Of a stretch of DNA of 64,000 bases, positions 12,886 through 25,398 are shown piece by piece. The notes beneath the pieces are model-generated. The model saw nothing but the letters and a program-made list of their open reading frames with translations. It did not search any database and was not told where the DNA came from. The number at the start of each line of letters is the position of its first letter. Position 1 is the first letter of the stretch. A program made the position numbers and the translations under genes. The stretch lies in NCBI GenBank assembly GCA_037074615.1, contig CM073535.1:7727001-7791000 (forward strand), given 5' to 3'. The DNA comes from Leucaena leucocephala. Lineage: Eukaryota; Streptophyta; Magnoliopsida; Fabales; Fabaceae.

Positions 12886-13011
12886 ATGAAGCTTTTCTCC
12901 CATGGCTTCCACTCAATACTGCCTTCTCTTCTCTATTTTCCTTCATCTTCATTTTCACTCTTCAACTTCACAACGTTGGATCAAAGCTGGTTATTTGTAT
13001 ATTGGCAGTGA
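12886..13011 (+). other. Upstream ORF overlapping the copy 3 start
   Basis: An ATG in good context (gccATGa) lies 16 nt before the receptor start and in another frame. It opens a 41-codon frame beginning MKLFSHGF that ends at TGA 13009-13011 inside the signal-peptide region. Copy 4 keeps the same frame and length at 20161-20286. Ribosomes must bypass it by leaky scanning to make the receptor. Confidence 0.5.
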
Positions 13012-16000
13012 CTCCATCCTTCCTGATATAAACTCTGCTTTGTTCACACACCTTATTTGCGCCTTCGCTAGCGTCAATCCTTCCACTTACGAGATTTCCA
13101 TACCCAAATCTGGTGAAGTATATTTCTCAACCTTCACCGACATCGCCAAGCGCAAGAACCCCTCCATCGTCACCCTTTTCTCTGTATGGAATGGACAGCC
13201 TGAAACTGCACAAGGTGTTTGGGGCAAGAAGGCGAACCATTCGGTCCTGTCTTCTATGCTCAGAACTGCTTCGTCTAGAAAATCTTTCATTCAGTCTTCA
13301 ATACAAACAACTAGACGACATGGTTTTCAGGGCATTGACTTGTTCTGGCTGTGGCCTCAAGAAGAATCAGATATGGCCAACTTGGGAATTCTGTTTCACG
13401 AATGGCGACTTGCTGTGGATTCTGAGAACAGAAGCTCTGGAGAATCGCCGTTGATATTGAGTATGGGTCTTCATTACACGCCCAATGTTTTTGAGAATTT
13501 GAGTTACCCTGTCGATTCTTTGGCGAAGAATTTGAACTGGGGTCATATTCTGTCGTATGATTATCATCTTCCTTCACTGGAAAATTTCACGCATCCTCAT
13601 GCTGCTCTGTATGATCCTATGAGCCATGTGAATACTGATTCTGGTATAAAGAAATGGTTGAGCAGAGGGTTTCCTTCTAACAAGCTGCTTCTGGGATTGC
13701 CTTACCATGGCTATGCTTGGGCATTGGATGGTCCCAAGCAAACTGCTATCGGTGCTCCATCATCGGGTCTGGCTGTAACACAAGATGGTTCTATGAGCTA
13801 TAAGTATATCAAGTGGCATGTTCGGAGTTATGGTGCTCCTACGTTGTATAATGCTACCTATGTCGTGAATTATTGCACTATTGGTTCCATTTGGATCAAT
13901 TTTGATGATGTTGAAGCTATCAGAACTAAGGTTGCTTATGCCAAGGAAAAGAAACTGCTGGGTTACAATGTGTTTAATTTGATGAATGATAATGATTGGA
14001 TACTTTCTGAGGCAGGTAAGGAATATAGTTTACATCTTGCGAAAGTGTTTTAATCAACTTAAATCTTTTATGTGGGGGGAAGAAATCTTGTTATGTTTTC
14101 TAGAAGTTCATACTTAAAAGTGCATCTACACAAACATATTAAGAAAATGTGCGGTTTCCATACTACCATTATAGTCTTGGAAGAAAACCCTGTATCTACG
14201 AGGGACCTCTGTTCTCTAAATTGTATTTCCAATCTTTAATCATTAGGGTCAATGTGTTTGGGTGTGTCTTTTCCATTCAATTTTCTCTGGCTCTTTTAAC
14301 TCATAATACTATGGTATCTCCTTTTACACTGTTTCTGATAGCTTCATACTAAGCTCTAGTTTACTTGAATACTTGATACCCTTTTCCTAATATGAAGTTT
14401 ACTTCTTTCTTTCTATGAAAATTTCATTTGGCAGCAGTGTAGTTCATTCTTGTATGACATTCATGGTTTATTCCCAGAAGTGTACCACTTTCTTTTTCTT
14501 GTGATAATTTTTTTAATTCAATTTGATTAAGTAGTCCTGACTCTTAAGTTCTTAACTATCTATGAATGCCACCATTTACATGTGAGAACTTGAATTAAAA
14601 CCTCAAGATGAACATTATTGACAGCTCAAGATGAAGAAACTGATCATGGAAACAGACGGGGGCTACTACTTATTATTTTACTTCCAGTTGCAATCGTCAT
14701 AACATTGGGAGTCTTTCTTCTGTGCTTCTTAAGAAGCAAGTCATTCAAATCAAAAGGTAATTAATAATTTGAATTAGAATGTTCTGGTTATTTTTACCAG
14801 GTACTGGTATAAAGAGAATTACATTACGACCTTTCTGTTTTCTCCACTTGTTACAGTGAAGATGGTGTTTGGCGAAAGTTTCCTGTCTGAACCAGAAGGT
14901 CCCATGTTGAATGCTGAGAGCCTTGAAACCAGTGCTCCACACCTTGAAGAATTTAGCTTTGCCATCATAAGGGCGGCAACAAAAGACTTTTCTGTGGAAA
15001 ACAAGCTAGGAGAGGGTGGATTTGGCCCTGTGTACAAGGTAATAGATTTGGTCCTGTGAACATCTGTTTCTGTGAGATATTCTTCATAAAGAAGCAACAT
15101 TTTCTAATTTCAAGTAAGTTTTAGTACAAACATATTCATATAGTACATTCTCAGAAATAAAATACATGATAAGTGTAAAAATGACACAATGTTCTTGTTG
15201 ATAGTCACATTTTTCATCTCATTTTCTTTCCAAAGGCGTGAGTGTATGAAGGTAAAGGATCAAATTGTGGAAATTCATGTAGATAGAGGAAAATGAAGGG
15301 TGAAAAATAAAGAAAACGAAACAATAATTGGTTGGCAATGCAAGTACAAGATTTGAATACACTTTCTTTTTCTCTGACAACCAGAAGGAAAACAACCCCT
15401 GATGAGAAGGCAATAATTTTAGAACCTTTCTACTGAATATCTGAGGTTTCAAACAAGCTAAACTTCTTTTTTTGAGACAATCAAGATATTGGTCAAATTA
15501 TGCAGAGAAGAGCACTATTATATGTATTGAGATGTTGTAATCTATGGGTTTCATTATTTCTCGAGATGACTCTATCTCACTATTAACACGACTTTGACCA
15601 AAATAGTGCAGTGAACTTCTAACATGAAGGAGGCTGCTTATTCTCAATATTAAGTACATTAATTAGCAGTAGGAATTCAGAGTCTTTAGTTATTCCCTTT
15701 TTCAGTTTGGAATACTTAGATTTTAGCAATAATTTCCTCGTCCATTATCAATTTTCATCATATCAATGTTTATGTACCATGAATATCAAATGTCTATTTG
15801 ATCTTCCTCTTGAAGAAGCAGATATGACAGCCAGACCACAAAGTGAGAATGCGATTATGGAGAAGTGTGACAAACTAGTTTTGTTGCTGCCGCTAATATC
15901 TTAAGCCTTATTATGGGCTAGTCATGATCAACTTCAAGTATAAAATGCTCAGGGATTAATGATTTGATTTTGATAGGGTAAATTAAGGACGGGACAGGAA

Positions 16001-17240
16001 ATAGCGGTGAAAAGGCTCTCTAAAACTTCAAGTCAGGGCCTTGAGGAGTTCAAAAATGAGGTAACTCTTACTGCAAAACTGCAACATGTGAATTTGGTTA
16101 GACTTCTGGGATACTGCACAGAGAGGGATGAGAAGATACTGATCTATGAATACCTCCCAAGCAAAAGCTTAGATAATTTCCTTTTCGGTAAATGTTCCCT
16201 ATTATCTGTTTAATTTTTCATTCTGAGGGTTCAATGTGATGCTGAATTCAATTAAACAATAAATTAAAAATCCCTTGCCAAATTTTGATTTTCTCCTCAG
16301 CTACATATTTCAGTAACTGATAGTTCAGAAATTAAGCTAATTAAGCTTGATGCAGATCCGAAGAGGTCAATTCTTTTGGACTGGAGAAAGCGTGTCAACA
16401 TTATTGAAGGGATTACTCAAGCTCTTCTTTACCTTCAGGAGTATTCAAACTTTACAATCATCCACCGAGATTTGAAGGCCAGTAATGTATTGTTGGATCA
16501 TGAACTGAATTCAAAAATATCAGATTTTGGGATGGCTAGAATGTTTAAAAAAGACGAACTTGAAGCAAATACAAGAAGGATTGTTGGCACATAGTAAGTA
16601 AAATGTTAAAATGGCATTTAACGACTAATCAAAGGATTCTTGTCCTTTCATGTCACTGATCACTTGATATTGTCTTTGTTTAGTGGATATGTGCCCCCTG
16701 AATATGTGAGAAAAGGTATATATTCAATGAAGTATGATGTCTTTAGTTTTGGAGTTCTTCTCTTGCAAATCATTAGTGGAAAAAGGACCTCATGTTACTA
16801 TGGTACATATGAAAATCTGAACCTTTTGGAATATGTAAGTTCCAAAACAACCATTATAGGATTCCATTGCTTTATGTGAACATTTCTATTCATGTGATGC
16901 CTTTGAATCATAAAACTATTGGGTATTTCAGGCATATGAGCTGTGGAGAGAAGGAAAAGGAATGGAGTTCATCGATCGGTCACTGGATGACACTGAATCA
17001 ACTTGTAAAATCTTGAGATGCATGCAGGTAGCTTTGTTATGTGTCCAGGAGAATCCAAATGACAGACCTTCAATGTTAGAAGTTTATTCAGTTCTCAAGA
17101 ATGAAGCCTCATCCATTAGTTCTCCTAAAAAACCTGCTTTTTCAGTAAACAGAGGTGAAGATGCAATAGAAACATGTCGGTGCAAGACTGAATTTTCTTC
17201 TATGAACGATGTAACAATCTCTCAGCTAGCAGCCAGATGA
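12902..17240 (+). CDS. Chitinase-like receptor kinase, copy 3 (complete)
   Basis: This is a predicted plasma-membrane receptor kinase of 778 residues. Exons: 12902-14015, 14625-14756, 14857-15038, 15977-16187, 16356-16593, 16684-16834 and 16932-17240, all GT-AG. The start at 12902 gives a signal peptide (residues 1-23) in frame with the GH18 domain (about 24-370); the ATG at 12886 is out of frame. At the GH18 active site the usual DxDxE reads D146-L-F-W-L150, so the proton-donor Glu and one Asp are gone. That argues for ligand binding without chitinase activity, as described for tobacco CHRK1. The transmembrane helix spans about 385-407. Kinase landmarks: GEGGFG 467-472, Lys488, Glu504, HRD 583-585, DFG 603-605. 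The kinase resembles the SD1/DUF26 receptor kinase group. Ligand and partners cannot be read from the sequence. Copy 1 is its near-identical sister. Confidence 0.92.
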
Positions 17241-18172
17241 TGGAGAAGAATGGTCGTGGACCAGTTTTTCAGAACAATAATCTAAGTTATAAGTCATATA
17301 ATTAAATTTATCACATGAATATAGAATTTTATCTTTATTTTTTATTGCATAGACTTTGTACTTTTAGATTAAAATGTATATTAAATATAGATTAGGTTAA
17401 AAAATTATTAAATTTTAAAATAAAGTTAATGGGGTTTCAGATTTTTCTTAGTTCTCATAAAATATGTTGAAATTGATTTATATAAATAGGACAAGAGTAG
17501 TTACTATCACAAGTCACAACCTATATTAGGCAAATCTAGAATAGTGTTAAAGTTAGTTTAGAGATAGTGAAATAAGTAGAGCTGTTAGAGTTCATAATTT
17601 TTTTATCCCATTTCATAACTTTTGTTATTCTTATTTATGATTACAATTTTTAAAAATATATAATTTATATTTAAATTACTATTTTTTTATTTTCTATGCC
17701 AGCTCTTTTCATATAAAAATATTAAAAATAAAAAATAAAATAAATTTAAACCAATATGATCCAAGTTAAAGTATTCAAATATAACATGCTACTCTTTTAT
17801 GGCGAGAAATTAAAGAATATTATTGTATCGGTTTCATGGATGCAATATAGTCTATGGTAATTGGTCATATAAAAATTATTTAATCAAGCTTGAATAAATT
17901 AAAAGTTAGAGTGTTTATTTGGAAATGATATATATAATCAATCAAATCAGATTTTTTTTTATTTTCATTTATTTTCATATTATCTATTTTTTTCACTATA
18001 GAAAATGTTTACTCAAGAGGATTCTTCTAGTTTCTTAGAAAATTTGAAGTATTGGGAAAAAAGTCGCATTGACTTGAGAGACTCGCGCCAGCCCAAACAA
18101 AGCATGTTGGATCAGATTTTCCATTGGATGGAGTTTTTTTTTCCCTAGACTGAAATGATTTTAAGGAGTTCG
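17241..18172. repeat. Duplicated 3' flank of copy 3
   Basis: This matches 3250-4411 after copy 1 and lacks the SINE found there (empty site 18016-18026). Homology ends at 'aaggagttcg' near 18172, the same place where copy 1's flank joins the copy 2 relic. There is no coding content. Confidence 0.75.
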
Positions 18173-19975
18173 TACATCTTCTTTTCACGGGTGCTTATTC
18201 ATACAATTTTATTTATAAATTATTTTTAGTATATTTTATATAAACTAAAAAAATCTTAAATTTTATTAATTTTATTTTAAAATTTAACAATATTTTAATT
18301 TTATCTCTATTTGATACACATTATACCCCATAAAAATATAGTCAGCATAATAATAAACAAAGTATAAAATTATACATTCATATAAAAAATTTAATTATAT
18401 AATTTATAAATAAAATTAAAAAAAATCTCTACTCTAAATAGAATTAGAAGAGTAATCATTAAAAAGTCCTAATAACATAAATTTATTATTATTTATTGTA
18501 TTAAATCTTATCATTATATACTTTTTGATTATCATTAGACTTTAAAATAATTCATTTCCATATTTAAAACCCCATACTCATCCCCAAACACCCCCACCCC
18601 AAGAAACATGTGCAACATTAGTTCAATTTCATACATTAGGAGATAATCATGATGTATTTTGTTGATTCATGATGTTCGTTTGGGGCATTTGGCAATGTGA
18701 GGTAATCCAATATAATCTTTATTATAACAAATTACATCGAATTAGGCATTCCCTATTCTATAGCTTTAGACCTTTATGAATATAAAATTTGCACATCTTT
18801 ACTCTTCATGAATCACATTTTTTTTTTGCCTTGATAAGGGTAAAAGGGTCGCTTCATATTTATTTTTTACTTTTTTTTTAATTATACATATAAATTTTAT
18901 TTTATTGGTTCAACCAAATTTCATATATATATATATATATACTCCTCCTACTCTTAATATAATATACAATTAAAAAATTGATCTTAATCATAAATATAAC
19001 ATATTTATTATATTTATCAATTTTTTCAAATTATTTGTATATATATATACTCTATTAATAATAATTAAGTAAAAGAGATAGGGATAGAATTAAAAGAAGA
19101 CAATTAGAGTATTTTAAAAAAAACTATATCATATTAATTAAGTTAATTAATTTTTTAATCTAATTAAATTAGTTAAATAAATTTTATATTAAAAATAAGA
19201 AAAAAATTAATTCTTGAAGAAAATAGTGTTGTACTTGCATTCTTGCAGGTTCGAGTGAATATTTATAAAAAAAAAGTAAGGTAATGAGAATCTCAAAACT
19301 TATTGGTAGCCTGAACTTCTTATTATATCTCATTTGTAACCACTTAACACGTACCAATAAAACTCTTTAAAAGCATTTCCAAAACTTTTAGTAATTCTCA
19401 ATATTACTCCTATGATCCTATTTATAATATAGAGAAAAAATATTTATTTTTATCATATTTATAGGAGAGAGAAAGAATTTTTTTATATAAATGTATAATT
19501 GTATTATTAATTTATTTATCTTGAATTTATTTTCATTTGATGTAATATATATTAAATAGTAATAAAGTTAAAAAATTATTATATTTTATAATATAGTTAA
19601 TAAAATTTAAGATTTTTTTTAGTCTGTGTTTACTGAAAATAACTTATAAATATAACTAGAGAAATAACACATTGATCTTTATTATAAGTTTATTTGGAGA
19701 ATAATTTTTTTATTTTAAATTTAAGTCTATTCAAAAATTATTAATAATTATTTTTAATTTTATGTTTATTTAATTCTTATTAGAAAGAGAGGGAGAAAAG
19801 AGATAAAACTGATAATGATATACAAATCTAGAGAGATAATAAGGTGAAATTCTAAAAAATTTATCAAACATATTGTAGCCTTTTATTCGATATAATCAGT
19901 TTTATAAATATTAATAAAATAATATTTATAATTACCCCAGGGGAGTGACGGGGATCCCTCTTATTCAGCCACTTT
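18173..19975. other. AT-rich intergenic DNA before copy 4
   Basis: No gene is seen. There is a TA microsatellite at about 18926-18941. Next to it, 18942-19215 is a Stowaway-like AT-rich segment starting 'tactcctcctactcttaata' whose internal blocks recur at 24318-24590. The rest is low-complexity A/T. Confidence 0.4.
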
Positions 19976-20160
19976 ACCCAGCCCCACGTACTTCAATTGC
20001 ATGAAATTAATAGGTTTGCTGACTCCTGTTGCGAGTCAACATCAACGATAGTTCAAGGCATTTTCGTCATTGTCCATAAACAAACATCCATCAACACAGA
20101 TGCTTTGAAAAGTCGAAATGTTACATATAGTTGAAACCAGTACTGAGATTGAGGAAAACC

Positions 20161-20286
20161 ATGAAGCTTTTCTCCCATGGCTTCCACTCAATCCTTCCTT
20201 CTCTTCTCCTTTTTCCTTCATCTTCATTTTCATTCTTCAGCCTCTCAAAGTTGGATCAAAGCTGGCTATTGGTATGTTGGCAGTGA
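20161..20286 (+). other. Upstream ORF overlapping the copy 4 start
   Basis: This is the counterpart of the frame at 12886 in copy 3. It starts 16 nt before the receptor ATG, has the same first 16 residues (beginning MKLFSHGF), the same length and the same TGA position. The conservation may simply follow from recent duplication. Confidence 0.5.
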
Positions 20287-23200
20287 ATCCCCCATTCCTG
20301 ACCTCAACTCTGCTTTGTTCACACACCTTATTTGCGCCTTCGCTAGCGTCAATCCCTCCACTTACGAGATTTCCATACCCAAATCTGATCAACAATATTT
20401 CTCTAGCTTCACCGACATCGTCAAGCGCAAGAACCCCTCGATCGTCACTCTTTTCTCTGTATGGAACGGACAGCCTGAAACTGCACAGGGTATTCTGGGC
20501 AAGAAGGCGAACCATTCGGTCCTTTCTTCGATGCTCAGAATCTCTTCTTCAAGAAAATCTTTCATTCAGTCCTCGATACAAACAGCTAGACGACATGGGT
20601 TTCAGGGCATTGACTTGTTCTGGCTTTGGCCTCAAGCAGAATCAGATATGACCAATTTGGGAATTCTGCTTCACGAATTGCGACTTGCTGTGGATTCTGA
20701 AAACAGAAGCTCTGGAGAATCGTCGTTGATATTGAGTATGGGTCTTCATTACTTGCCCACTGTTTTTGGGAATTTGAGTTACCCTGTTGATTCTTTGGCG
20801 AGGAATTTGAACTGGGGTCATATTCTGGCTTATGATTATCATCTTCCTTCACTGGAAAATTTCACGCATCCTCATGCTGCTCTGTATGATCCTGTGAACC
20901 ATACGAATACTGATTTTGGTATAAGCAAATGGTTGAGCAGAGGATTTCCTTCTAACAAGCTGCTTCTGGGATTGCCTTACCATGGCTACGCTTGGGCATT
21001 GGATAGTCCCAAGGAAACTGAAATTGGTTCTCCATCATCAGGTCTGGCTGTAACACAAGATGGTTCTATGAGCTATAAGTATATCAAGTGGTATGTTCGG
21101 AGTTATCGTGCCCGTACGTTGTATAATGCTACCTATGTCGTGAATTATTGCACTATTGGTTCCATTTGGATCAAGTTTGATGATGTTGAAGCTATCAGAA
21201 CTAAGGTTGCTTATGCCAAGGAAAAGAAACTGCTGGGTTACAATGTGTTTCAGGTGATAAATGATGATAATTGGGTGCTTTCTGAGGCAGGTAAGGAATA
21301 TAGTTTACCAATTGCGGTTTTATCAGCTGATAACTTTTATGTAGGAGGAAGAAATTTTGTTATTTTCTAGAAGTTCATACTTATACATACAAAAGACTAT
21401 CTACTCAAGCATATTAAGAAAATGTGCTGCTTCCATATCACCATTACTCATGAAAAATCAAGAAACCCAGAAGAAAATGATATTGATTTTTGTGAGAACT
21501 TGAATTAACAGCTCAAGATGAAGAAACTGATCATGGAAACAGACGGAGGCTATTACTTATTATTTTACTTCCAGTTGCCATCGTCATAACATTGGGAGTC
21601 TTTCTTCTGTGCTGCTTAAGAAGCAAGTCATTCAAATCAAAAGGTAATTAATAATTTGAATTAGATTTTTCTGGTTAGTTTTACTAGGTATTAGTAACAG
21701 GTATAAAGAGAATTAACTTTCAGACCTTTCTGTTTTCTCCATTTGTTACAGTGAAGATGGTGTTTGGCAAAAGTTTCCTGTCTGAACAAGAAGGTCCCAT
21801 TTTGAATGCTGAAAGCCTTGAAACCAGTGCTCCACACCTTGAAGAATTTAGCTTTGCCATCATAAGAGCGGCAACAAAAGACTTTTCTGTAGAAAACAAG
21901 CTAGAAGAGGGTGGATTTGGTCCTGTGTACAAGGTAATAGATTAGGTCCTGTGAACATTTGCTTCTGCGAGATATTCCTGATAAAGAAGCAATATTTTCT
22001 AATTACAAGTAAGTTTACAAATACATGATAATTGTGAAAATGACATTGTTCTGGTTTATGATCATATTTTTTATCTCATTTTCTTTCTAAACTCGTGAAT
22101 GTATGATGTAAAGGATCAAATTTGTGGAAGTTCAAGTAGATAGAGGAAGCTGAAAGGTTAAAGAAAAAGAAAAAAGAAAACATAATTGGTCAAATTATGC
22201 ACAGAAGAGCACAAGTTTATGTATAATTTCAAATATCAGCATCAATAATGTTGAGGCATTCTTATCTTAAGAAATCACCATCATCCTCATTTCTTAGGTA
22301 ATTTATTTCTCCATAACTAAAAATCTGTAGAATTTTATTTTACAGGGAAAACTACCGGGAGGACAGGAAATTGCAGTCAAGAGACTTTCAAAAGCTTCTA
22401 CCCAAGGACATGAAGAATTTACAAATGAGGTTTCACTTACTGCTAGCCTTCAGCATATCAATCTGGCTAGAGTTTTGGGATTCTGCAATGAGAGAGAAGA
22501 AAAAATGCTAATATATCAGTACATGCCTAACAGAAGCTTGGATTTCTACCTATACGGTATCAAAAATCTTAACTTGTTCGCACGCTTCTTATAATGTTTT
22601 TCAGAACCACCTAGTCTAATGTGTAGGGCGTTATCTGGTAAGTTTTCAAGGGTTAGATCCCAAAACTTGTTTAATTTTCTAAGAATTAACATTACAACGA
22701 CAATTTTGACTCAAACAGTTGAGTCTTAAATGACTAGGCCACAGAAACTCCAAACCCGTTTGTTCTTTTGGCCTCTTCTGAACTAATATCTTATTTGGCT
22801 TACTTGTATTACTAATCAGAAGCTAATTTAATCATAACTACAACTTCTTGGACGCAGATCCAATAAGAAAGAACCTATTGGATTGGGGAAAGCGTGTTCA
22901 TATTATTGAAGGAATCATCCAAGGACTTCTATATCTCCAAGAATATTCAAATTTCACGATTATTCATCGAGATTTAAAAGCTAGCAACATCTTGTTAGAT
23001 GATAAGATGAATCCAAAAATATCAGATTTTGGAATGGCTAAACTTTTTAGAAAAGATGAAGTTGAAGCAAATACTGATCGAATTGTTGGGACATAGTAAG
23101 TAAAATGCCTATTGTTTTACTGTCATCTTGTTTTTTGAACAGTTACTTATATGCAAAATATAGTGGTTATATTCCTCCAGAATATGTTAGAAAAGGCACA

Positions 23201-23742
23201 TACTCAATGAAGTATGATGTTTATAGCTTTGGAGTACTACTTTTGCAAATCATTAGTGGCAAGAGGAACACTTGCTATTATGGCATTGATGAGGACTTGA
23301 GTATTCTTGAATATGTAAGTAGCTTCTAAGGAACTTCTCTTGAGAGATTTTTTGTGCAAATCATCATTGAAGCTTTGCTTTTGAAACACATAAACAGTAT
23401 CAGTAATTTGATGTTGAATCCTAACAGGCTTATAATTTGTGGAAAGAGGGTAAAGGTTTGGAATTTGTTGATCCATCTCTAGAAGATTCATCTTCCTGCA
23501 AACTTCTGCAATGTTTGCATGTAGCCCTATTGTGTGTGCAGGAAAATCCAGTAGAAAGGCCATCAATGTTGGAGGTTTCTTCCATGCTTAAGAATGAAAC
23601 TGGGGCAATTCCTTTGCCTAAAAGTCCAGCTTTCTCAACAAAAAGTGATAAAAAAGTAGAAGACAGACCCTCAACATCACAGTCACAGCAAGCAAGTTGT
23701 TTCATAAATGATGCTTCAATTTCCCAAATAACGCCCAGATAA
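20177..23742 (+). CDS. Chitinase-like receptor kinase, copy 4 (complete)
   Basis: This predicted 780-residue receptor kinase has exons 20177-21290, 21512-21643, 21752-21933, 22346-22556, 22858-23095, 23164-23314 and 23428-23742. Its splice phases are identical to copy 3, and only the last exon is 6 nt longer. The signal peptide and GH18 ectodomain are very close to copy 3 and carry the same dead active site (DLFWLWP). The kinase half (exons 4-7) is clearly more diverged: 'EKMLIYQYMPNRSLDFYLY' here corresponds to 'EKILIYEYLPSKSLDNFLF' in copy 3. The catalytic HRD and DFG motifs are intact. One oddity is that the P-loop reads EEGGFG, because a GGA-to-GAA change replaces its first Gly with Glu, which may weaken ATP binding. 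The reading frame is otherwise open throughout, so the gene is probably expressed. Confidence 0.9.
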
Positions 23743-25382
23743 GAGTCAAACCTTCGCTGCAGAATCCTAAGATCCACAACAAGTCTTATCCACGAGACAT
23801 GATCGGTTACATGGATCGCATTAGCTAGTCCTACGCCAAAATGAAGAAGGAGGGCTGTGTTGACAGCCAACATATGACTGTCAAATTTTTATGACATGGA
23901 TTTGAAGATTCCTAAATGATATGCTTAAATTTGTGATTGGGTTCTTAGGTTCACAGACATTACTCTTGTAATTTGATGTAGTCTTTTTGTAAATATATGT
24001 ACATTGCAAGCAAATGAGATAAAGCTAGCTCAATTATCTAATTTAGGATAATTCCCAACAGAGGGAACATATAGTGAAAGAAAAAGATTCTTTCCTCTCG
24101 CAAAGGAAACGTTGGAAAGAGAATTAAGTAGAAATGTTGAAATGAAAGAGTCCTTCCACGTTTAAGCTATTAATTTAGTACGTTTAAATTTATCATTCAT
24201 TCAAAATAATCTTTTGATCATAATTATTTTAAATTTAGCTTATTTTGTAACTCGGTGAATCAACAAGTCAATCAACTTAGTTTACATGTTTGATACAAAT
24301 ATGTATAATCATTAATATATTACTCATGTCCTTACTATAAAACTTAATTAGAGAATTGATTTTAATACTAAATATAAGAAATATTTATTATATTTATCAA
24401 TATTTTTTTAAATTATCCCTATAGATATTTTATCAACAATAATTAAATATGAGAATGATAAAGTGAATTAAAGAAAATAGTTAAATTATTTTAAAAAAGT
24501 TATATCATGTTAACTAACGTAACTAAATTTTTTAATATAATTAAATTAGTCAAATATACCTTATATTAAATATTAAAGGAGTACTAAAACTTGGATGAAG
24601 CTTTTGCTGGGCGAACAGTTAATTGAAATGAAATGTTCCTGTGGCTTAATGAACAATGATAAACTGATTATGGACTTGTGAGCATTAATTGTTGTGAATT
24701 ATTTGTAAGAAAAAAATTCGGTCGATTATTCTGATTCCTCAAGCTGGGGGAAAATTTTACTTTTTGCCTTTTTCTTACGTTTGGTCATGGTCAGGAATAT
24801 ATGAGCTTGTTTGTTTTCTTGTTTTGGGAAGTTTTTTTCGTTTAAAAAAAATTTGGTTATAAGTTTTAAATTAAATATTTCGAAACATAGAAATCTTTTT
24901 TTTTAAAAAATAAAAGACTCAAAACAACTTTTATATGTTTGTTTTGTTAGTTTTTCTAATTCTTATTTTCACTTGCAGTTACACTTACCACATTTGCCGA
25001 CTCTCCGTCCATCTTCAGTATACTCTCCATCCTATCTCTCGCCTCTTGTCAGTTCTCCAAATTAATGTTGAGAACAATTGTTTTAAACAATTTTTTATTT
25101 TTTGTTTCCAAATGTAATTTTTCAGAACAATTTTTTTATTTTTTCCTTTTCAAAGCTTTTTTTAAAATAATATTATAAAATTATTCTAAAAACATAAAAA
25201 CAAAAAATAGAAACAAACAAGGCCTATCTTTTTACCTAAAGCATCGTGTAGATATTGTTGACGTGTTTTTACACATTTTTTTTCTTAGGCAACATAAACA
25301 CACACAACCCCCCCCCCCCCCCAAAAATTGGCTTTTACACACATATGTGAGAGACCCCACTGGGGTGATTGACAATTAATTC
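23743..25382. other. Intergenic region downstream of copy 4
   Basis: No gene is seen, and this flank does not match the flanks of copies 1-3. It holds a Stowaway-like AT-rich element at about 24318-24590 ('tactcatgtccttac' to 'taaaggagta'). A second candidate non-autonomous element at about 24806-25232 has loosely inverted ends ('gcttgtttgttttc' and 'gaaacaaacaaggcc'). A C-homopolymer lies at about 25308-25322. Confidence 0.4.
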
Positions 25383-25398
25383 AACTTTGGATCTAAGA

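Noticed and set aside
12745..13011. 88-codon plus frame through the copy 3 start, as a possible protein start
   Set aside because: It is out of frame with the GH18 domain and ends inside the signal-peptide coding region. Only its last 41 codons (from 12886) are of interest, as an upstream ORF.
13087..13577. Minus-strand frames opposite the GH18 exon, repeated at 20237-20852
   Set aside because: They recur in both copies only because the sense exon is conserved. There is no start context, splice partner or domain.
25308..25322. C-homopolymer (and the G-run at 8022-8032)
   Set aside because: Simple runs prone to sequencing error, with no associated structure.
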